DNA of 64,000 bases from Aplysia californica (taxonomy: Eukaryota; Mollusca; Gastropoda; Aplysiida; Aplysiidae): assembly GCF_000002075.1 (NCBI RefSeq), contig NW_004797639.1, positions 456,572 to 520,571 on the forward strand, in the 5' to 3' direction. Under the pieces are notes generated by a model. The model was not told the DNA's origin, did no database searches, and saw only the letters and a list, made by a program, of their open reading frames with translations. Positions 1 to 12,300 of the stretch are shown piece by piece; within the stretch, counting starts at the first letter, position 1; each line of letters opens with the position of its first letter. The translations under genes were made by a program, and so were the position numbers.

Positions 1-180
1 ACCCCCCCCCCCCCCCTCCCTCCAAAAAACCCAACTGGGATGGCAGTAGCAGAAAGTAAAATACACTCCAGCTCCAACACAGCTAACCATCAGAGACAGA
101 AGCTGCCCAAATCCTTCAATGTAAGTTACTGTAAGTACCTTTAAAGATGTCTCAAAAATTACTTTCTGAGCTCTTCTCAC

Positions 181-309
181 CTTTTCCCCATCCATGAACC
201 TCTGCTTCTCTGTAAGGTTCAGGATTTCCAACGGGACATCTGATTCAGAGCGAGATTCAAATTGTACACCATCATGTGTGGACACCACCCGTGACTTTCG
301 ACCAGTCAT
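181..309 (-). CDS. SBNO1: sno coding exon (last one in the window)
   Basis: 43 codons, phase 0/0. Encodes [20 protein letters not shown].. [16 protein letters not shown], like human [20 protein letters not shown] and [16 protein letters not shown]. Donor GTGAGA; the next exon ([20 protein letters not shown] in human) lies beyond the left edge. Confidence 0.96.
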
Positions 310-3300
310 CTACACAGAGAAACAAGAGAGAAAAATTGAAATCTCACATAAAGCATGCATATGAACGACAAGAGAGTAATTGAGCTCCAATTTTACAGCA
401 AGCCAGTATGCCGACAACCACATTTTGAAAGATGCATCTGATGTGACACATGTATTATTGACAACTTTGTTTTTCCCTTCATACTGATATTTTATGAAAA
501 TAATAAAAATTTAAATTCTAGGTAGCATGTGTATTTACCGTTCCTGTACAGCCAAGAAAAATGTTCCACTAGAACAATAAAGTATTATCTTATCTAGCCA
601 GGACAAGAGCTACACCATCGAAAAAGAAGTAGAGGCAGCAAACCATTTTTATAGAATTTTTTTTTGGCTCAACACCTTTCCTGCCCATTAAAGAACACAT
701 TTCTGAGTGGATTTTTTTTTAAAAAAACGAATAAATGCTCAAAAAAATCAAGTGGCAATGTTATAATGTGACTCCACAAAATGTTGCTTTCCCTGGTCAC
801 TTGACATTGCCACAATGTTGAGCACTCAACCATACTGGACCAGCTGCAACACTTGATTTCTTACCTCTGCAACATTTTCTGGTCCCCCTAATTCGTCAAT
901 CAATTGGTCAAGAGTGTTGGGCGGCAACTTCTCTCCCAGGAACTCAATGCGCGACAAAAGTTCCGACTTCATGGCACTCGCTTTCTCCCAGTTTCCTGCA
1001 TCTGTGATGAAAGCAACAAGATAAAAACAATTCCATTTGTGGACAGTAATAATACAGGTGTTGCTTTTTCCTAACAAATGATATAAAAAGAAAGATCAGC
1101 ATCAAGAAAAAGGAAGAGGGGAAAAAAAAAGAACTTGCATTTACGTACACCATTTCACAGAAATCTATATACGACATATTATAGAAATGCACAAAATCCC
1201 ACGCCCATTATTACATCATTTCCAATTCATGACACAGCCACACACAAAAATTATATTGTACAGAGCTCCCAGACTCCACAAGATTTTATACCATCAAATA
1301 TTTCCACAAATGACAAGACAAGACATCCCGAAGTCGCCCCCCTTTTATTGTTCGTTACATATCCCCCCATGAAGTCATCTACTTTTGTGTCATTCATCGG
1401 ACATACAACATCCCAGCAGAAGGGATTCAACAGATGTTGGAGTGCACAATACAATATCAACTTACGCCCATCAAGACCATTCGTTGTTGAAGGTTTATTC
1501 AACAAACCAGCCTTTGCCAACGCTCGGTCAAACTCGTCATCCTCATTGTCACTCTCTTTGTTCTTCGACTCTTTCTCCTTCTTTTTAACTTTCTTTTTCT
1601 TTTTTGGCACCTCCTTCTTTTTCTTCTTCTTCTGACACCATGGATCATCTAGAGCGGAAAACAGAGACCACAAATGTGGATGATTAGTTGTTTATTTGGC
1701 AGATCAGTATAACAGCCATAATTCATCAGACAATAAGTAGACAGACAAAAGTAATACCGCATTAAAGCAGAAAGTGTAGACCACACCAAAGCCAACAAAT
1801 CCTGTGGAGGACAGCAAGATAATAGTTTGTTTTGTTTTAAGGTTTTACGGCGCATGCAACAGTAAGGTCAAACATGTGCCAAAGATTATATGTGTTACAA
1901 GTGAGTAACAAAAAAAAAAAAAAAAAAAGGAGATATAAGGATGTTAGCTGTTTGACATGAAAGAAAGAGCAAACCGCACCAGAGTATCTGCCAACCATCC
2001 ACAATTTTTAGTCAACAGAAAAGTGTCTCACACTTACTAAATACTGTACATGTCCATTTTTCAGATCAACTTGATTCAGCAGAAAAGAAAAATATTGGGA
2101 CCCTCAAACTCACTTTATAAAACCACCACAATAACATGAATTGCTATAAATCTCAACCCATATTGAGGCAATTATCTCAATAAACATCAGTTCTACATAA
2201 AACGATTGATATGCCACCCAGTTTCGGAGATTACCCTCATCGCTGTTCCAGCCATTAGCAAAGGGGTTGTGTTCTTCGCCATCACTGTCAGATGAGTTAG
2301 AGGAGGACATGAAGTCAATGCCATCCAGGTCGGAGGAATCAGAGTCGTTGCTCTCTGGATCGCTGCTGTCGTTGTCCATCTTCTGACGCTTGCTGGGAGC
2401 CAGGTCATCAGAATCTGGGGAAAAAAAAACAAACCCCAAAACACATTCACATGTGGCAGTTCAAGCCAATAAGAAATCATAGTGTCGTCATAGGTACCGA
2501 CTCACCATGTAGGAGCAGCAAACAAAAATATCTTTTCACCCACAACTCTCCATACCCTGAAAGAGAAGGGGAAAGACGGGAAAATCATTCCCAGGTACAA
2601 CACTCTAAATTTACAAATCATTTTGTCGTTAGATCTTGCTTCAAAAATGTCTTTAAATAAACGGGGATCAATTTCTCAATAATTGGCCTGAGGTCAGGCA
2701 AAATGTGGACAATTTCAGAAATCAGGACTTCCGGATTTATTCTTAAATTCAACACATCAGCAGTAAACATGAATGCCGTCCTACACAATTTGCAAGCCTA
2801 AACAAATCGTGCAAATAAAAACACCTATGACACAAGAACATATACAAACCTCGTTTCCTCTTCCACGGGTCCGGGGAGTCTCTGTTGATGTGGCTGTTGC
2901 TGACTTGTTTGATGATGTCCAGGGCCCGCCCACGAGTCGAGGCTGGGAAGTGACGCTCCACCAGCGACTGAAACACTCCCCTGGAAAAGATTGAAAAGAA
3001 CAGATTGTGGTGAGCGGGTGGCTCACCGTATGGACCTGTGCCCATGATACCTTCATCACTCTGTGCACTGAACACATACCTCAGTAGTCGACCCAAATGG
3101 GGTCATTTTCCAGATCAACTTGATTCAGCAGAAAAGAAAAATATTGGGACCCTCAAACTCACTTCATAAAACCACCACAATAACACAAATTGCTCTAAAT
3201 CTCAACCCAAATTGAGGCAAACATCTCAATAAACATCAATTCTACATAAAACGATTGATATGCCACTCAGGTTCGGAGATTACCCTCATCGCTGTTCCAG

Positions 3301-6300
3301 CCATTAGCAAAGGGGTTGTGTTCTTCGCCATCACTGCCAGACTTAAATGACCAGGTCAATGAAATAATGATCAACAGTTATCCTGCATATAAGCAGGGTG
3401 CCCCTTACCATACTGTAACAACAAGATTGCATCAGTTGACTAGTTTTAGTGTGGTATCAAAGTGGTGGGGGCTAAAATCTCATCTCAAATTCCCAATTAC
3501 AGAATCCAAGACAGTACAAGTAAAGTTGGCAAGATGGTTACCATGTCCAAAAAATCCAGAGTGTTGAAGAATATAATCATCTGTAACTGACTGAATTATA
3601 ACATTCTAGAGCACTGACTGAACTATAACATTCTAGAGGCTGACTCACTTGGCCGTGGAGACAAAGTCTGTGAGGTCACCACCAGCTTCCTCCACCTGCT
3701 CCATCGTCCTGGCTTCTCCGGTAGATTGCAAACCAATCACCACACACTGGCAAAGACAAACAAACAGCATGAACAGAGATGGCCGCTGCAAACAAGACTT
3801 TTGTGAGAAAATGGGAATATTTTTTTAAAAAAGAAGAAAAAAACAACATACCATCAAAGGATGGAAATTCTGGGACAAGAACCAACAAATCATTAAAGGA
3901 AATAAAAAAGTACCTCTATCACCCCACACAAATTTCATATGATATCTTAGCTAGATAATTATAATTTTGCGTGTTGTAAACACAGGGCCGCCTACCTCAA
4001 CTCAAAGTTCCCATTTCAGGTAAATTCAAGGTAAGTTTCAGGTGTTTTGGCCCAAAATCAGGTAAAAAAAAAAAAGATGGTCGTTGCTCCAGTACACAAA
4101 GTAACCATCGAACGGGGCTTGCTTTTCCTGATATTGGGCAATTATATTTTGAAAACTTTTTTGTGCTTACACGCGTGTGCGTGATCAAGAAGAGATCAGT
4201 CACAAATCATCTGTTGAAGGGTAAATACATATCTACCTCCAAAACTTTACAGCAAAAAAAGGGAGAGCCAACATACCTTTCCAAACTTCACAGCCTCGCG
4301 AGCCAAATCGACACAGTGATTAACTTTGGACGAGATACACAAATACTTGAAGAAGCGCTGGTGGGCAGACCAGAATTGGCCCCACATGCTCTTCTTCATG
4401 CGGTGCTCCGCTTGAATCAATTCTGCAGCTTGTTGAAACATTTCTCGTGCTTCCACCCACTGAAAGTGAAATAACATATTTTTTTTAAAGAGATAAAGTA
4501 TATAATTCTTAAATCCAACCTCCCCCCCCCCAACAAAACAGCACAGGTAAATACCAAACAATAAATTACCATGTAATAAGACAATTAAAGAAGAATAAAC
4601 CACTTCAAATCTCACAAAACTGATATCACGTCTGTGTGTGAAAAATAATCCACTTTATTCAACATTCTAGTGCACAAGGAAATACCAATACATACAATGA
4701 CAAAAAGAGAAAAATGGACTCAATCATGCCATGTGACTATTGCAATCCTAATCTTGACAGCCAAAACAGAGCACTCGTCTAAAACAGCTGAAATCACGAC
4801 ATGATGTTGAATGAACAATTTCTTTTATTATGTAGAATGAACACGCAATCGACACATCAAGTCTGTACAAAAAAAGCAAGATATGATCATCGCCAACAAT
4901 TTTACTCTCAAAAGCCCATTGTCTCTTGCCATCTCCTGCGAAAATCATGCCCAGGCTGACAAACAAACCTAAAAAAAAAACCCCACACGCTTGTTCAGAA
5001 AAGGTTACAAAAAATTGGAGGATGCCACCCCCCCCCCAGCTATCACATAAAAGCAAAAATAGAGAACACTCACCATTTCAACAGCCAAATTATACACTTT
5101 GATGAAGTCCTTTTCCAAGGGGATTTCATCAATTTTGAAAGACACACCGTGAAAGCTGAGCTGTCGAGCAATGTACATCCCTCTCAGTTTGGCATCCATT
5201 GCAACAAGCTCCATGGCACCCACTCCCCTGGGAGATAACAAGACACAATCGGTACGGATCATTGTGATTTACGAATGGTATGTGAAAAGACACTGCCTTG
5301 GGCATTTTTGAGGAAACTATGAAAAAATCTATTAAGCCGATTTTTCATAAAATGGGACTTAAAAATAACAGGACACATTTGACAGAGCAAATACAAACCC
5401 TTTCCTCAAACACAAACTTAGCAACTCAAAACAACCCTTCAAAACCAGGCTTGACCATGAAACACTTAACTTTCCTTCCATATATTTAGCAGTTTGTTGT
5501 GCGAGGTGGCCAAGAGGTTATGTTACTTCAAATGTCATCAAAAACACAAACTTGACAACAGTCAACTATAAACCCATCACAACTGCAACAGATCCTGATA
5601 GCTCCGAGCCAGGAAGCCACGAAGGGCTGATGAGCCTCACTTACAAAAGGTCACATGACTAGACAAAAATTGACTTCATGAGTGACTTACCTTCTCTCCA
5701 CAGCCTGAATAAAGTCAGTAAACTCTTTGAAGGGTGTCCCCTGTCCCCAGAGGCCCAGCCGCGTCATGTAGGCCATGTTCCTGGGTTCTGATGCCCCAGT
5801 GGCAGACGCGTAGACCACCCGAGCTTTGGGCAAGCGGTTCTGGAGTTCCAGCACAGTCTGGCCTGTCTTCGTGGGCTTGCTGGAACCCGTGGGGCACAGG
5901 TTTTTGGCTTTGTGACATTCATCAAACACGATCTGAGAAAGCAGCCGAGTTAAAGAAAACACCACCTCTCTGGTGAAAACCCTTCTCCAACAGAAATATA
6001 CCCACCATTGGAGAACACACTACAACCCAGACACTGACTTAGATGACAAGACTACAATCACTTCTTTTTTCAGCAGGTCTCCGCAGTGATGCAGGGTAAC
6101 ATACGTTCATAAAATTGTAACCCTCTCTTTGACTTTAACAAAAACTAACAGTTCCTTACTTTTTTTTTGCTGACAAATGTGCACAGCAAATGAAGAAAAA
6201 TGTAAAAATCTCTCTTCAGAAGGAGAAAAAAAATATCACATATTGGAGCCAGAGTAAGTAAAAAAGAACATCTGCGCTGCCCCACAAAGTCACCAATTTT

Positions 6301-9300
6301 CACAGAATGTTATCACTGTCGCATATCAGAGGCAAGCAAGAAGCTTCTTGTACACACTGATATTTTTTTAAATTGGTAAAAATAACTTCAGCTGAGGTTT
6401 ATGACAAAAACGACAAGCAATTTTTAAAAAAGCCTGAAATCACATTTAAAAAGGATACGAGGCCCTCAAAGTCATGCCCGAGCCACTTGAGTAACTGCTT
6501 CAGCCTTGTGTTGTACTTCCCCTCCGCTTGACTCTCACCAATCAGAGACGAGTAGGTAGCAAAAATCACTCCTTTCTTGCAACTGTTGTTCTCTTTGCTG
6601 CTAATTTTCGCATAATACTTAAACTGAAACGAAAAGAGAGAGAGAGGGGTGGGGACAATGAGCTAGAGAGACAGAAACAAGACAACACATCACTGACTAA
6701 ATGATACGACTGCGGACGTTTCAAACCAATAATTTATAATGGCCAGCAGTCCCTTACAGTTTGGGGTAGTTTTTTGCCACAAGACATGACAGCTGGTTGA
6801 CTATGCCAGGTGGCCAATAAAGGCAAACAAAAGAAACACTGGGGGAGCAGAAGGCCACACAGGAGGGCCCATCAACTATCATGTCACAGAAACACTGGGG
6901 GAGCAGAAGGCCACACAGGAGGGCCCATCAACTATCATGTCACAGAAACACTGAGGGAGCAGAAGGCCACACAGGAGGGCCCATCAACTATCATGTCACA
7001 GAAACACTGAGGGAGCAGAAGGCCACACAGGAGGGCCCATCAACTATCATGTTAAAGAAACACTGAGGGAGCAGAAGGCCACACAGGAGGGCCCATCAAC
7101 TATCATGTCACAGAAACACTGGGGGAGCAGAAGGCCACACAGGAGGGCCCATCAACTATCATGTCACAGAAACACTGGGGGAGCAGAAGGCCACACAGGA
7201 GGGCCCATCAACTATCATGTCACAGAAACACTGGGGGATCTAGTGGCCTAGAGGTTAAGCTGTTCGCCTCCCATTCAAAGGCCCCGGGTTCGAATCCAGG
7301 TAGAGCCGGAAAAATTTTCTTCTATAAAATTGTCTCCTTTCACATCTTTTCCTGCTCTCTAGCAATGCTCTGTCGCCTGCTTTCATTTTCACTTTCTACC
7401 CCCACCCCTCACCTCCTTTGCCACCTCTGCTGGGCCCCTGACTGTTTCTGCAGCCTTTCTACTGCCAATCCTTGGCTCCTTACAGCAGCCTTTCAACTAC
7501 ACTCCTGGTCTTCTGGCAGGAAAGATCTACACCTAGCCTTCTCGGACAAGGGCAAAAAATCTCAGAATTCCCATGTGCAAGTTGCGCACGTTACAGATCC
7601 CTTGGTGGTCTAAAATCAATAAGAGTAGGCTTCAGCCACCACCCGAGCAAAATTCAAAATTTCCTACCAACTGAAAATGTTAAGTGTGTCCTGTGCATGA
7701 CCTTATGTAGTTGAAAGCACCGTAAAACACTTACCCCCCCCAAAAAACAACAACACACACACACACACAAAACCCAGAAACACTGTTTAAGATCAACATT
7801 TCAACAGGAAAGAATTGCCAAACAGTTCTATTACGTCAAACGGGGGGCGGGGGGCGCGCGGCGCAGAGAGCAGACCACGCTAACCACCCAACTAAAAGAA
7901 GTAAGAGTAGTACATTGAAAGAGCCAGCAGAAGTATGATGGCTACAAGTAAAAAAAACAAAACATACATAGTTCTCAATCCCCACAATGTGGATCTCAGA
8001 ACCATATCAACCATGAACAAACCTTGTTCAAAGGGTAAACATCAATATGTCCAGCGCCTATGTCTCTAAGGTCCCTCTCTGCATCCACTCTCAAGTCATT
8101 GGAAACACTCAACCTACAACAACAAAACAAAGCACGAACCACTGTATGAAAAAATCTACACACAAACGGAATTTGAATGTGGCATGCAGTGCAGCTGTTA
8201 AGGTAAAGGAATACACAGACAATCAACATTATGCAGGAAGAGAAAGCAAAATGTACAAATCTATGCATAAAACACAGAAAAACATAAAGAAATACATATT
8301 AAAAGTAACCATAATGGCAAAAGACTAACAGGCAGATGTATTGTATAAAAATAGACACATTTTCAACTACACAAAATTTTATTAGAGCCAGACACATACA
8401 TTCAGCTCACATCAATAATGTTTTTACAGTTAAAATATAGTTAAAATTTACTATCACCCACTCAATGAAACGCGTACACTTTAGTTCCATAACACGGCTT
8501 ACAAGGTATGAAGGAACCTGATTCCACACATGGCCTGCACCAACCCACGCTTTACAGAGGCTCTAAATCTAATTAATATTCTGAAATTTTTAGTTTTAGT
8601 AGAGGTTTTATGGCGCTCGCAAATACATATGGTTATATGAGCGTCAAGGGGTGGATGTCAACAGAGAAGTCCTTAGAGTGAATCAGACTTACTTTTTTTT
8701 CTGCTCACCTCTCTAGCTTCAACAGCACGTAGTCTGCTTCGACTATCAAGGCACCCCGGAAATAGTGGGCCACAAGAGTGTGACAAACATACAAAAGAAG
8801 TAGAGGAAAGTGACAATAGTGAGGATTAGGAAAGAAAAAGCAGCAGTTCCCTGTTGTAGATCAGGCACAATTATGAGCGTGACATTGATGAATCAGCCCA
8901 TTTACAATTCTCCTACGCATGAACGAGAACCCCCCCCCCCCGGGAATGGGCTAAAGACACTTCAGCCAGAGGCACCGCCATTGGGGGGGGGGGTCGTCGT
9001 CGTCTGAAATTTGCTTCCAAGTTTTTGTCCTCTTCATCAAAAGCATATCTTATCTTAAAACAGCTGTTCCTCTGATGGTCCTAAGACTAGTAACCACTCA
9101 CCACAATGCTCTCTTCCTTCGATGCAAGTAATTCTCAAATATCACACCAGCAATGGTCCTCCCTTTCCCTACACCAGCACCATCCCCTGGAAAAAAACAA
9201 CAGATCAAGTCTCAGCACAGTCATGTCACCTTCCAAATGATGACGGAGCTAATCGCAAACACAGATCATAGCGAAAAATGACAATGTAGCTCAAATCTAA

Positions 9301-12300
9301 TATAAAAAAGACACGTCCCCAGCTTCATTTCACAAGCACCTGAGTCAAGTAAAAGAGCCAACATCTGTGAAATATGTACAACCCACTGGACACTGAGCCC
9401 ACATGAGAAAAAGCACTGTTGTAACTATTTATCTTATTAAACTGCAATGATGCTTTTAAGTCTTTTCTTTTAACCCTTCATTGCCAAGGGGTGTGCATTT
9501 CTACTATCAGCACTAATTTTGCCAACTTCCCCACATCCATGGTAAGGCACAAAGCTAAAAATAAGACAGCACTTCACGACACAACAGGTACATCATAAGG
9601 CAACTCGGAAGTTAAATAGAAAGCATCAACTTACAGGTAAGTATCGATTCTTTCTACAATCAAAGAGTCTACATAACAAGAGGGTCCACTCCTCTCTTTG
9701 AGACAAATAAAAAAGTGTCCTAAAAATTTGGTGGTGTCCTCTTTGCAAAAGCGCACCCTTTGCGAACAGAGTTACCCTACTTGTGTTTAAAAAATGTCAA
9801 AATTCGGCACAACGTTGACAAAAAACCTCTTCCGGAGGAATGGGTGACCGTTTTCTTCATTTAGTTTGACTTTAGAATGAAAGGCGAGAGGTCATTAAAA
9901 TAAAAAAACCTAATACTCCGCACTGCATGAACCCAAACAGCTGATAAACAGCTGCAGTCGATCTGCGCACAGAAGGAGGTGCTATTCCTATTCTTCTTCT
10001 GGAGAAAAGTAAGAGAGCTTCAAAACAGACTGCAGCGCCATCTGAAGCAAAGAGCGAACTTCCAGCGGACACTTTTTTGGCAGAGTGGACCATCTTGTTA
10101 TGTACTATCTTTGCCACAATTAGCCTGTGACCCCGACCACCTGTAGGACACACTGGCAGACACAAGGACAGTAGTTACCGATGAGATACCCGGCCCTCTC
10201 TCCATTTGGCAAGACGGTCGAGTGCCTTTGGCAGGCGTAGGTGATGGACTCGAGCTGCAAGGCGGACAGTTTGCCCCCCTCGTCCACGCACTCGTCCAGG
10301 ATGCGCAGCTGGTACTTGACGTCTGGCGGCTCCACGCTGGACAGGGAGCTCGTCTCCACCACGGGGTCCGGGTGCTTCTTGCCAAAGTTCACTGGAGGGG
10401 GAAATTGTCGGTGCTTTTAAAATTGTGGACACATGCTGCAGTTAAGTAATTTATGGACAATCAGCCAGAAAACAGCCACAATTCACCAGGAAAATCAGAA
10501 GAAAACACGCAAAACAAACAGAAGAAAACATCACAGCACATTGCCACAAAAACAGTCATTCAGTGCTTAGTTTTAGTATAAGTAGAGGTTTTACCGCACT
10601 CGCAACAGCGTAAGTTCATATGAGCGCCAAGAGGTGGATGTCAACAGAGAAATCCTTACAGGGAATCAGACTTACTCTGCTCACCTCTCTAGCTTAAACA
10701 GCACAAAGTCTGCTTCGACTAACAAGGCACCCAGGAAATAGCAAGTCACAAGAGTGTGACAAACATACAAAAGAGGTAGAGGAAAAATGACAATAGTAAG
10801 GTTTAGGAAAGACATCTTTATTGAAACATACTCTCAGACCGGGAAAAGCCGAATTAATGTCACAGTTGCGACCGGCAAAAATGAACTTAAAAGACGTTAT
10901 CGGATTTGGTTTTCAAATATCCGAGAACTTTCATGTATTTTCCCGGGTCTTTCCAAGGGCAAATTACAGACAGATTTCCTCAAATTTCCAGGTCTCTGCG
11001 ATATTTTTCAAATTCCTGGGTAATTCCCGGGGGCTTGGCAGTCACCCTGTATGTATGTTCAAAGCCTCAGTTTTGGGCTTTTCATATGTCCTCCAGTTTC
11101 ACAAATTAATTTTCGTGGTACTTAGATAGTGATGTCTACAATTTGTACGTACCCCACCGAAAAAAAGAACAAAATACTGACTTATCTACAACCCCACAGA
11201 AAAAAAGCAATAAGGAAAAATCTAAAAACACAGACACACTCATAAAAAAAAAGCTGCTCACATTTGCTCGGCTTATATTCAGCATAGGTTTCAGCGTGCC
11301 CCAGCTCTTCAACTTCTTCCTCAATTTCTTCTTCTTCAGGTGGGATCCGATTCAAGCCTCTCTGTAAGTTCTGCGAGAGAATGAAATCACAAAACATGCA
11401 ATTGAAACACAGGGAAGAGAGTGCAGTGTGTCGCCAGAAGTATGTTTTAACTCAGAAAACTGTAAACAAATGTAATATATATCTTTGCAATATCCCTGGT
11501 CATGACACTGTGTTAATCAATATTGCTTTTGCGTATTCCTTTTTCTGACACCCATATTTCAGATGTCACTCATAGAGTGAAAATATATATTTTCTTTGAA
11601 ACTATACTTGGCTTCTTAAGTCGCCATAGGCCATCTGCCACAAACAGAGTCAGGAAGATACAGTTGTGATAAAAGATGGAAGTAACTGAAGTGCAGTTAT
11701 ACAATTTGGATGATATTGACATGTCAACTACCAGAAGTGGGGGGAGGGGGGGGTTGTTAAATCTTAGTTCTTACAAGGAATCAGGCTTACTCTGCCCACC
11801 TCTCTAGCTTCAACAGTACAAAGTCTGCTTCGACTATCAAGGCACTCCGGAAATAGCGGGTCACATTAGTGTGACAAACATACATAAGAAGTGGAGGAAA
11901 ATGACGATAGTAAGGATTAGGAAAGAAAATGCAGCAGTTCCCTTTTGCAGTTCAGGCACAGTCATGAGCATGACATTGATGAATCAGCCAATTTACAATT
12001 CTACTGTGCATAAGAACATGTTAATATCCCCCCTTTGGGAATGGTCTAAAGACACTTCAGCCATTAGCACCCGAGGAGTACAGAAATGTGTGAATAATCA
12101 TCTCATCAGAAATATGTCAAAGAGTATATTGTACAAAAACCTTGACCCCCTGATCCTTGCAATGAAAGTCAACCTGCCTTGTAGATAACCACATCAAAGA
12201 TAGACCAGTCTCTAAACAAGGGCCTCAGCACTTAACATGCACTAACACAGATGTCGCCACCTGTGCACTCCTTTAAAATGTCACCCTATAGGCACTTCAG

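Noticed and set aside
1135-1635. 166-codon plus-strand frame (..FFFFFF)
   Set aside because: It is the shadow of the lysine-rich sno exon on the opposite strand.
6833-7235. CRISPR-like regular repeats
   Set aside because: Units are contiguous without unique spacers, in animal DNA.
7240-7310. Functional tRNA gene
   Set aside because: Same reason: head of a SINE with a second copy at 53.9 kb.
6810-7613. Repeated frames in the 56-bp array
   Set aside because: 56 is not a multiple of three, so the frames only reflect the repeat; no start or splice context.
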